Source of the DNA: Symsagittifera roscoffensis
Lineage: Eukaryota > Xenacoelomorpha > Acoela > Convolutidae
Assembly: GCF_963678635.1 (NCBI RefSeq)
Contig: NC_087063.1
Coordinates: forward strand, 74,051,617-74,115,616
Reading direction: 5' to 3'
Length of the DNA: 64,000 nucleotides
Part shown: piece by piece, positions 62,701-64,000 of the stretch
Numbering within the stretch: the stretch's first letter is position 1
Layout: each line of letters begins with the position of its first letter
Translations under genes and position numbers: made by a program
The notes under the pieces: model-generated
What the model was told of the DNA's origin: nothing
Database searches by the model: none
Seen by the model: only the letters and a program-made list of their open reading frames with translations

Positions 62701-62923
62701 TATCAGACCCATAGCAAGCTAATTCAGCTCATCGTCTATTTTAGGTTCCGCTGGCGAAGCTGTGAAAGGGAACCCCACTTCCGGAGGCGGCGGAGAAGCG
62801 AGTGCGGCACTGCAAGTACCCGAGGTGGCGGCTGTTCCCTCAACCGCAGCTGCGAGTAACACCGACAGGACCAAAGCGGAGATGGCGGCCGAGGCAAAGG
62901 CGAGAGTGCGACGGAAAAACAAG
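14563..62923 (+). CDS. CFAP54: CFAP54-like ciliary protein gene, internal part, 16 exons
   Basis: Sixteen exons can be chained with GT/AG sites and matching phases, giving over 1,000 codons. The gene extends beyond both sides of the window or into unseen exons. Telling segments are DIVVDSCLYLWSKC, a fibronectin-III-like stretch (LMPGEKYVFAFAAYSAEG), VAQQAFKHLWNHLV, and LRECEKLLVAIELSGMLND. These fit my knowledge of cilia and flagella associated protein 54, a large central-pair (C1d projection) protein needed for motile cilia. Several exons add Gly/Ala-rich linkers not expected in the core. A recent 19-kb retroelement sits in the intron after exon 8 in sense orientation and may affect transcript length. 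I identified it from remembered family features only; a protein search would settle it. Confidence 0.75.
14707..16624 (+). other. Intron after exon 1
   Basis: 1.9 kb, AT-rich, T-rich on the plus strand. Near 15945-15990 it carries a copy of the dispersed motif ending in a TCGCAAGT..GCGAAGCTC-like core. No gene is visible. Confidence 0.6.
16625..16757 (+). CDS. CFAP54: CFAP54-like exon 2
   Basis: 44 codons plus one base, entering in phase 0 and leaving in phase 1 before GTGAGT. Encodes LLCEVQAVMCWVGMSQVDP and an amphipathic helix. The following 309-base intron shows nothing distinctive. Confidence 0.75.
17067..17278 (+). CDS. CFAP54: CFAP54-like exon 3
   Basis: 212 bp, phase 1 in and phase 0 out. 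Starts after AATGTAG, ends AGAAG|GTGAAT. The product is helical at first (WNTVSILESAVESVGRGL), then acidic (EDSEIEKSEEK). Confidence 0.75.
17690..18425 (+). repeat. Tandem repeat, about 10 copies of a 76-bp unit
   Basis: The motif GTATACATGTGTTAGTACGA recurs about every 75-77 bases. Each unit also holds a GAACTGTTATT stretch and ATATAGCAAAATTTT. It is a diverged minisatellite in the intron between exons 3 and 4. Open frames inside it are by-products of the repeat. Confidence 0.9.
18705..18908 (+). CDS. CFAP54: CFAP54-like exon 4
   Basis: 68 codons, phase 0 at both ends, acceptor TTAG and donor GAG|GTACCG. Encodes a helical segment (INDVHCELLFLYHRLCIRL) followed by a Lys/Arg/Gln-rich helix. 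Confidence 0.75.
19564..19707 (+). CDS. CFAP54: CFAP54-like exon 5
   Basis: 48 codons, phase 0, after TTTCAG. Encodes NPFSTVMFLLARGYMLHIGN and ends SVLE before GTAACT. The preceding intron (18909-19563) has no other visible gene. Confidence 0.75.
19708..22135 (+). other. Intron after exon 5 with SINE-like repeats
   Basis: 2.4 kb. It contains tRNA-promoter-like sequence (box B GGTTCGAATCC at 21095-21105; a GACTGAGTGGTTA box-A-like stretch near 20680-20700) and dispersed cores such as TGCGAAGCTCAGC near 21995. The ATG-initiated frames at 20941-21529 are short and lie in these repeats. No gene is supported. Confidence 0.55.
22136..22411 (+). CDS. CFAP54: CFAP54-like exon 6
   Basis: 92 codons, phase 0, after TTTTTTAG and before GTATGG. 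Carries a polyproline motif (TIPPPPILLKRSATYMMLKP) followed by VAWYRIFAKQ and KVRLNDNLL. This is the entry to the fibronectin-III-like region. Confidence 0.8.
23155..23340 (+). CDS. CFAP54: CFAP54-like exon 7, fibronectin-III-like
   Basis: 62 codons, phase 0, between TTGCAG and GTAAAG. Reads TVRNLMPGEKYVFAFAAYSA and then GESSKPIVAYQPLP, the typical L-P-G-x-x-Y-x-F end of a fibronectin type III fold, then a helix. Confidence 0.82.
23444..23990. mobile_element. Foldback (inverted-repeat) element in intron
   Basis: Left arm about 23444-23625 and right arm about 23818-23990 are inverted copies. Both share ATTTAAATTATCCG, AAACGCG, AATAATATGGTGC and GAAGTTCGGGCCCAAA. The spacer is about 190 bases. 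This is a non-coding MITE-like or foldback element able to form a long hairpin. Confidence 0.75.
24344..24522 (+). CDS. CFAP54: CFAP54-like exon 8
   Basis: Encodes VAQQAFKHLWNHLVLPLDTS and DKDLKINVYKW. Two donors are possible. TGG|GTGAAA (exon end 24496) ends in phase 0 and does not fit exon 9. TCTAG|GTTCTT (end 24522) ends in phase 2 and fits. I chose the second on phase. Alternatively the first is used and a short exon was missed. Confidence 0.65.
24523..25950 (+). other. Intron 5' part before the retroelement
   Basis: AT-rich intron with dispersed repeats, including the TTAACGCGC motif (near 25105 and 25510) and a GATACGAG-containing segment near 25300 that recurs near 52620 and 63350. 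No gene seen. Confidence 0.55.
25951..25954. repeat. Target-site duplication AAGA (left)
   Basis: AAGA directly before the 5' LTR is repeated at 44887-44890 directly after the 3' LTR. A 4-bp duplication is typical of gypsy-type integration. Confidence 0.8.
25955..26364 (+). repeat. 5' LTR (410 bp)
   Basis: TGGAACC...AACTCA. Indistinguishable by eye from the 3' LTR at 44477-44886. It holds the 13-bp-arm palindrome at 26070-26097 and AATAAA at 26159-26164. Promoter elements cannot be placed with confidence. Confidence 0.95.
26365..27636 (+). other. 5' leader of the element
   Basis: About 1.27 kb between LTR and first ATG-initiated ORF. A 113-codon open frame without ATG at its start (26369-26710) runs out of the LTR. 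It may be a leader exon or chance. A hairpin motif ATCAAGG...CCTTGGAT occurs twice (27041-27060 and 27100-27121). C-rich blocks of the form CCAACCC...CCCAGG repeat to 27550. Such structures could serve in RNA packaging; that is inference. Confidence 0.45.
26367..26414 (+). promoter_or_regulatory. Duplicated primer-binding-site region
   Basis: TGGTGCGAC starts two bases after the LTR and recurs 25 bases on (26392-26400), because ACTCATCTGGTGCGAC is repeated. TGG matches the tRNA CCA end. The second copy extends so that its complement contains GTTCGAGAC, the conserved T-arm pattern, at nearly the right distance from CCA (one base short). The primer tRNA cannot be named. Confidence 0.5.
27637..28104 (+). 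CDS. Small basic ORF upstream of gag (155 aa)
   Basis: A Lys/Arg-rich protein with two strongly basic patches and a central acidic Ser stretch. It overlaps the gag ATG at 28079 by 26 nt, in a different frame. It is the first ATG-initiated frame after the leader. A nucleic-acid-binding role is possible from charge only. No family recognised. It is absent from the left copy because that part is missing. Confidence 0.5.
   Translation: MSFKNLGNKQTIVLHNCEIDNKKYNLVITPHTQTVGYIRTKRQTLKRKIITKQRQITRKRFSKNRNAFSESETNSLDELYKLKESIDKNCPIHDQLYFSDSETTSNSSKRGKRRIKKQYKHKPVHLYNWNQPIRHIDNYILTVIERKNELNAHPR
28079..30661 (+). pseudogene. gag: gag-like frame, Ty3/gypsy type, two internal stops
   Basis: One continuous frame from ATG 28079 to TAG 30659, interrupted by TAA at 28487 and TAA at 30056. 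The middle is Gln/Asn/Pro-rich with a QPIQQQNP repeat near 29630-29690. The capsid-like region (about 29880-30350) has a W...F pattern typical of Ty3 gag. The end is a CCHC zinc knuckle, C-x2-C-x4-H-x4-C (CNYCRRYGHSISEC). Gag forms the particle and binds element RNA. The final TAG is in frame with pol, so readthrough is possible. The other two stops look like damage, or like recoding sites if conserved elsewhere. Confidence 0.75.
30662..36022 (+). pseudogene. pol: pol-like frame: protease, reverse transcriptase, RNase H, integrase; one internal stop
   Basis: Continues in the gag frame; the first ATG is at 30722. The first about 190 residues are an N/R/S/Y-rich, probably disordered RNA-binding stretch. 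The protease has LIDSGAES (about residue 350 from 30722). The reverse transcriptase ends its palm motif with YLDD (about residue 858). TGA at 33635 interrupts the frame. RNase H follows (AMCDASNFGIGAAL; FTDHKP). The integrase has an HHCC finger (CNDCIVCQ), catalytic residues in FDTKGP, VTDNGTEF and GLVEGMN, and a GPY-type motif (RKGPYQI). Domain order RT-RNaseH-integrase is Ty3/gypsy. The frame ends at TGA 36020, before the probable natural tail in another frame. Confidence 0.85.
36072..36326 (+). CDS. Probable C-terminal tail of pol, shifted frame (84 aa)
   Basis: Basic, Gln/Asn/Lys-rich. The ESSRLRNQPRKNYKVF motif resembles the basic tails that close many gypsy pol proteins. It is separated from pol by TGA 36020 and a frame change near A-rich runs, so a lesion or shift lies between. 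The left copy begins inside its last codons, at the position equivalent to 36284. Confidence 0.5.
   Translation: MIFTSEIKIQNQTPQKNNTKNLDQNTSQKERKNRKMTEQIIPQKQIDKSEHRESSRLRNQPRKNYKVFIPQSKILKKVEFQKQP
36327..37146 (+). other. Spacer between pol and accessory genes
   Basis: About 0.8 kb AT-rich sequence, nearly the same as 5880-6701. It contains a donor-like CAG|GTACGA near 37121. No ORF is shared by both copies here. Confidence 0.5.
37147..37314 (+). CDS. Small membrane ORF, right copy (55 aa)
   Basis: Same two hydrophobic stretches as the left-copy ORF. A run of eight T residues (seven on the left) changes the C-terminus. The variable T run also forms the tract of a possible 3' splice site, so its length might matter little to the protein. 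Confidence 0.35.
   Translation: MIRTIFSRTDIFLLFVIFITFLSSLILTICKCIKKAILPFALATILLILFFRRIL
37337..38479 (+). CDS. ORF-X, right copy (380 codons, no ATG)
   Basis: Fully open from the codon after a conserved TAA (37334) to TAA 38477. No in-frame ATG is seen, so splicing, readthrough or a non-AUG start must supply one. Composition: S/T/P/Q/N-rich N-terminal two thirds, folded-looking end (LRLDWNTFTAPPPLFG onwards). Comparison with the left copy shows mainly silent changes. It overlaps the Env-like ATG by 13 nt. It may be a leader or matrix-like part of the envelope precursor, or a separate accessory protein. No family recognised. Confidence 0.6.
   Translation, partial: KNRPKKLSKIATQQSHSQSSPTSSQENPTTLSTTQNIQTSTRISFQDNPYTFEERHARLSEPLEPVQRQAPLSEPTYNLYPTLPQELSRIRNPSQNQNTVEINRQIIHPRRNRNFQTPRVHFDIPQSPSQNTPENPIGILPETPTLLSQRSTSSLPSDYLGSTPTSEQIRENPFNPPNQASRLPYWTTHSFTQGELNLVNDPIDISTDTTTSSSLPETLSLPSTPSISQISPPPFNLNFPNNLDARYREQSSTNIPLRLDWNTFTAPPPLFGQHLESNRLHNWALNRLQYRQDIHDDIRDHNIQILQQNSLQLKFEITVKLNNITQHPYPLNPPNITAQSLPPPFITTEVIYKYDRYTKKTIGYITFYNPYSGLSYTCIF
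38467..41073 (+). pseudogene. Envelope-like glycoprotein, right copy, one nonsense codon
   Basis: Same organisation as the left gene: signal peptide, Cys-containing ectodomain, two C-proximal hydrophobic segments and a polar tail. TAA at 39112-39114 breaks it at about codon 216, where the left copy has AAA. The frame is otherwise open to TGA 41071. It also lacks a few codons relative to the left copy near 40390. Differences are mostly silent, so the gene was functional until recently. Confidence 0.7.
41070..42878 (+). pseudogene. ORF-Y, right copy, one nonsense codon
   Basis: ATG overlaps the Env-like stop as ATGA, as in the left copy. TAA at 42168-42170 replaces an AAA codon of the left copy. 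The frame is open again to TAA 42876. Disordered S/T/P-rich N-terminus, globular C-terminal two thirds. A consensus donor CAG|GTAAGT follows the stop (after 42881). No family recognised. Confidence 0.65.
42879..43939 (+). other. 3' untranslated region of the element, right copy
   Basis: About 1.06 kb, homologous to 12445-13506. It starts with a consensus 5' splice site and holds an acceptor-like CACTCGCACAG near 43279. No supported gene on the plus strand. Confidence 0.5.
43940..44416 (-). CDS. Antisense ORF, 158 aa, right copy
   Basis: Same length and ends as the left-copy ORF, with the hydrophobic N-terminus and the LSCDCGRHIDC cluster. Around 44240-44252 one base is absent and another gained relative to the left copy, changing about six codons but keeping the frame. 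It sits 60 bases from the 3' LTR and points away from it, so an antisense LTR promoter could drive it. Function unknown. Confidence 0.5.
   Translation of the reverse strand: MDDGRWYLANILFLLGFLIREVPDSIVVSSQDNDWVFATNSNLISEWLAMSGFSVSLVRTSLCLTLSGNGVEIVRGGDAWLLGSVRILEHRGGHWSSSMKSFSAKSSRTLNPLSCDCGRHIDCSWPFFLECSRVVLSLVVRPWCCILIYVLHNVIYIL
44477..44886 (+). repeat. 3' LTR (410 bp)
   Basis: Reads the same as the 5' LTR at every base I compared. Preceded by CCCGGATGGG, a weak polypurine-like end, and a run of 13 or 14 A residues about 20 bases further upstream. Confidence 0.95.
44887..44890. repeat. Target-site duplication AAGA (right)
   Basis: Matches 25951-25954. The intron resumes with GTTAGGGTG and reaches the exon 9 acceptor within 30 bases. 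Confidence 0.8.
44918..45065 (+). CDS. CFAP54: CFAP54-like exon 9
   Basis: Enters in phase 2 after GTTTTAG and leaves in phase 0 before GTTTGT. Encodes VDIGTVNRSSPVFQRLFLIN and VAIRDGTLYSNTICDRGPP, a segment with a close counterpart in CFAP54 as I remember the family. The retroelement ends only 31 bases before the exon, so it may sit in the branch-point or pyrimidine-tract region of this acceptor. Confidence 0.8.
45270..45548 (+). CDS. CFAP54: CFAP54-like exon 10
   Basis: 93 codons, phase 0, between TTTTTTAG and GTGAGT. LRECEKLLVAIELSGMLND and AFQAIVLSYGLIVPMI form the best-conserved helical repeat of the protein in this window. The preceding short intron has a poly-C run near 45090. Confidence 0.85.
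45549..46202 (+). other. Intron after exon 10
   Basis: 654 bases of AT-rich sequence. I see no gene or recognisable repeat. Confidence 0.5.
46203..46440 (+). CDS. CFAP54: CFAP54-like exon 11 with Gly-rich linker
   Basis: 79 codons plus one base, phase 0 in and 1 out, after TTTCAG and before GTAGCT. It starts with a basic helix, then GGGAGGAGAGSANGGGG and an acidic D/E/Q stretch. The GC-rich linker is unlike the AT-rich surroundings and looks like a lineage-specific insertion. Confidence 0.7.
46704..47024 (+). CDS. CFAP54: CFAP54-like exon 12 with Gly/Ala-rich linker
   Basis: 321 bp, phase 1 in and out, after AAAATAG and before GTGAGT. Low-complexity A/G-rich sequence (AAAQSGAAGGEASGAAGGTG), then a basic stretch with GGGRGKKRD, then a helix (ELRALQANMLRLSRN). 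Probably a flexible linker. Confidence 0.7.
47293..47432 (+). CDS. CFAP54: CFAP54-like exon 13
   Basis: Phase 1 in and 0 out, after TTTTCTAG and before GTTCGC. Encodes PIVLHAYVASLPAKAAYKEI and KKPAFLQFLVQ, helical. Confidence 0.75.
47433..49758 (+). other. Intron after exon 13 with SINE-like repeat
   Basis: 2.3 kb. A tRNA-derived promoter is visible: box A TGGCCCAGCGG (47609-47619) and box B GAGTTTAAATCC (47643-47654). A repeat near 48985-49075 (GTGGCACTTTTATGGC...) recurs near 63660, and a TCGCAAGTGGTGCGAAGCTC core lies near 49708. No gene seen. Confidence 0.55.
47600..47665 (+). repeat. tRNA-derived SINE head
   Basis: Box A and box B spaced by about 25 bases as in a tRNA gene, followed by T-rich dispersed sequence. 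The tRNA fold is not complete, so this is not a functional tRNA gene. Related box-B sequences occur at 21095 and 56385. Confidence 0.5.
49759..49838 (+). CDS. CFAP54: CFAP54-like exon 14
   Basis: 80 bp, phase 0 in and 2 out, after TTCTAG and before GTAAGA. Encodes SISEGKATEALDWCDDAFSW. Confidence 0.75.
50611..51050. mobile_element. hAT-type MITE (440 bp)
   Basis: Terminal inverted repeats begin CAGGGGCGGAT(T/C)TAGG and the element is flanked by a perfect 8-bp duplication AGTGTTGA (50603-50610 and 51051-51058). Both are hallmarks of hAT transposons. There is no transposase. The inside has long G and C runs and a GGTTCGAATCC-like palindromic stretch near 50663. The C-rich ends may fold back. 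Confidence 0.88.
51371..51508. mobile_element. Short inverted-repeat element
   Basis: Two 23-bp arms, 51387-51409 and 51470-51492, are inverted copies with two mismatches (GCATGCGTG...CGCTTA...CATGCG). They are separated by 60 bases and followed outward by weaker GGGG/CCCC symmetry. A small MITE is likely. The 3' end of the antisense coding stretch runs into it. Confidence 0.55.
51476..51727 (-). pseudogene. Probable 3' coding part of antisense TRIM-like gene
   Basis: On the minus strand the frame reads VVIDSKGNVVCFGETEE, then ARFKLDGNDLV and ICMVFEYIYQFC. This looks like real protein and lies directly after the coiled-coil stretch, but in another frame. It ends at TAA 51476-51478 inside the inverted-repeat element. 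It is either a separate exon or the result of a frameshift. Fold not recognised with confidence. Confidence 0.4.
51733..52163 (-). CDS. Coiled-coil exon of antisense TRIM-like gene
   Basis: Open on the minus strand from after TGA near 52165. The sequence is Glu/Lys/Leu heptad-like (TTEQVKKYKESVEKISTAIK, then SQVLKVVEEGQNKLEKI), as in TRIM coiled coils after a B-box. Downstream it reaches TAG at 51730; a donor-like AAAAAG|GTAGTT overlaps that stop. Confidence 0.5.
54283..54582 (-). CDS. B-box zinc-finger exon of antisense TRIM-like gene
   Basis: The minus-strand frame from an AAG acceptor at 54583-54585 is in phase with the RING exon. The pattern C-x2-H-x7-C-x2-C-x6-C-x2-C...H...H is visible in LCVHHNKPKEYICLRC and FICRVCWRNDHRESTNH, a B-box type 2. 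The 3' boundary is uncertain; the open frame runs to TAA at 54280-54282, but a donor may lie earlier. Confidence 0.65.
54845..55078 (-). CDS. RING-finger exon of antisense TRIM-like gene
   Basis: ATG at 55078. The C3HC4 pattern is clear in FECSICLEVFENTCMLPCGH, SYC, then PECAVC. It ends AIQ|GTTCGT in phase 0, matching the B-box exon. RING fingers of this type act as E3 ubiquitin ligases. The order RING, B-box, coiled coil on one strand over 3.6 kb marks a TRIM-family gene or a decayed copy nested in the CFAP54 intron, in the opposite direction. The frame problem at its 3' end leaves open whether it is functional. Confidence 0.7.
56340..56410 (+). repeat. SINE-like repeat with box B
   Basis: Shares ACACATATGCT and GAATCCGGC with 21065-21110, and contains GGTTTGAATCC at 56385-56395. 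Dispersed tRNA-like repeat; no intact tRNA fold. Confidence 0.45.
57434..57940 (+). repeat. Intronic duplication, first copy (about 500 bp)
   Basis: From TTAATGCATTTATGCAAGC to CTCAGCTTCGTCTCTG, matches 58384-58878 in the same orientation with few differences. The offset is about 945 bases. Confidence 0.8.
58384..58878 (+). repeat. Intronic duplication, second copy
   Basis: Direct partner of 57434-57940. Both end with the dispersed core TCGCAAGTGGCGCAAAGCTC, so they may be two copies of one longer interspersed repeat rather than a segmental duplication. Confidence 0.8.
61706..61887 (+). CDS. CFAP54: CFAP54-like exon 15
   Basis: Phase 2 in and 1 out, after TTTCAG and before GTTAGT. Encodes RQDQLNPSKVKGRLGAAGAP, then a Gly/Ala-rich linker. 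Phase agrees with exon 14 across an 11.9-kb intron. A missed exon cannot be excluded. Confidence 0.7.
61888..62744 (+). other. Intron after exon 15 with tRNA-like repeat
   Basis: About 0.86 kb. At 62473-62528 there is a box-A-like TGGCCGAGAAGG and a box-B-like GGTTCTAAGCC, resembling a Ser/Leu-type tRNA-derived SINE. No other feature seen. Confidence 0.5.
62745..62923 (+). CDS. CFAP54: CFAP54-like exon 16 (last in window)
   Basis: Phase 1 in and 0 out, between TTTTAG and GTAGGA. A Gly/Ala-rich linker (NPTSGGGGEASAALQVPEV) followed by a basic Ala/Arg/Lys helix. The gene continues beyond the window. Confidence 0.7.
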
Positions 62924-64000
62924 GTAGGAGCTTTGAATTTTTTTTTTCAGCGTCGACCATTGTTTTAAACTCTTTTCATGTGTAATCATTGACTGAATCT
63001 GATTTTGAGTAATAATTAACTGTTTTAGGTCGTGTTTTTTATTTTTATTTTGTCTGTTTAACATTTGTCTATTTAAGTTTTTTATTTTGTCTGTTTGACT
63101 TTGCTTCCCTGTTGACATCACATTGTGATTTGTTTTGGCAGTTTTAAGGCAATCTACGCTCTCCGATCATTAAGTTGAAAAACGAGCTGTACTTTCAAAA
63201 GTGGACTTGAGTTTTTGAATTATCATCGGAATGAAAAATTATCTTTTGGTCCAGGTTTTGCAAAATGATTTAGTTTTATATAAGAATATCATTCTTTTTT
63301 GATTGTCGAAATTCGAAAATATTTAAAGTAATATTCGGTTGTCTCGAGTTTCGAAGCAAGTGACGGATTGTTTGTGCTCAGACTGGTTGTCTCCAGAAAA
63401 CTTTCAATTTTTTAACTCGCATTTTTTGAGGGTTTTTTTATAAGTCTGAAAATTATTGACGCCTTGAAATCTAAGTTAAAAAAGATGTTTCAAAGGCGTC
63501 CATTTTTCTGCAGTTTTATGGGTGTTTGAAAATTGCTATTGTGGCCAATTTGGAATAATTATTTCAAGCCTAATATTTACACGAACGAACGTTTGTGAGC
63601 GTTAGTGTTATACTGCCACTATTGTTTTTTTCTTATCTAATTCGCAAATGTTGGCGCTGCTTTGGTGGCACCGTTACGGTTTTTTGATAGCATGTGCTTT
63701 GACATTCGAATCGTAATAACTTAACATAGTTGATGCAAGTTAGCACAGTTAATGTATTTGCATTAACACATTTGATGCAAAGGAACCGAAGGAAGCTATT
63801 TGTTACAAACAACATAACAATAATAAAAACTCGATTTCAGAAATTTTCTATTTCAATATATCTCGTAATTTTTGAAATGCATAATTTATACATAATGTGG
63901 CTTTATGCTTTCCAATTTATTAATGCAAAGTTAGTGTGGATTCCTTCAATTTGTTATATTCCAATTTTTTACTTGCAAAACTGTGTCTATTTGTATTTAC
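62924..64000 (+). other. Intron after exon 16
   Basis: AT-rich, with dispersed repeat copies near 63350-63420 and 63645-63735 that match segments near 52620 and 49000. No gene seen. Confidence 0.5.

Overview
The window comes from an animal (metazoan) nuclear genome. AT-rich introns separate short, GC-rich exons. The host gene encodes a ciliary central-apparatus protein, and a TRIM-like RING/B-box gene lies antisense inside one of its introns. I cannot name the phylum from sequence alone.

Layout. (1) 1-5838: an unrecognised, G/A-rich block with three successive overlapping reading frames (A, B, C), a polypurine tract and an LTR-like stretch. It is best read as the 3' part of a second long-terminal-repeat element nested in the next one. 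(2) 5839-14445: a left-truncated copy of a giant LTR retroelement. It keeps the end of pol, a small membrane ORF, ORF-X, an envelope-like glycoprotein gene, ORF-Y, an antisense ORF and the 3' LTR. (3) 14563-24522: eight or so exons of a CFAP54-like gene. (4) 25955-44886: a full-length copy of the same retroelement, 18,932 bp, with 410-bp LTRs that look identical by eye and a 4-bp target duplication (AAGA). It is inserted in sense orientation in a CFAP54 intron. (5) 44918-62923: eight further CFAP54 exons, whose introns hold SINE-like repeats, a hAT-type MITE, a 500-bp duplication and the antisense TRIM-like gene.

The giant element has a Ty3/gypsy-type gag-pol: CCHC knuckle, DSG protease, YLDD reverse transcriptase, RNase H, HHCC and DDE integrase, and a GPY/F motif. 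Downstream it carries about 8 kb of extra coding capacity. This consists of a 55-62 aa membrane ORF; ORF-X, 380 codons with no AUG but clearly constrained; an Env-like glycoprotein of 872 aa; ORF-Y of 602 aa, joined to Env by an AUGA stop/start overlap; and an antisense ORF of 158 aa near the 3' LTR. In the antisense ORF two compensating indels keep the frame between the two copies. ORF-X, ORF-Y and the antisense ORF match no family I recognise. This accessory module is the most novel part of the window.

The full-length copy looks recently inserted (matching LTRs) yet carries several in-frame stops in gag, pol, Env and ORF-Y. That implies trans-mobilisation, stop-codon recoding or sequence errors. 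The host gene appears uninterrupted at exon level: exon phases agree throughout, although the exon 8 donor is ambiguous.
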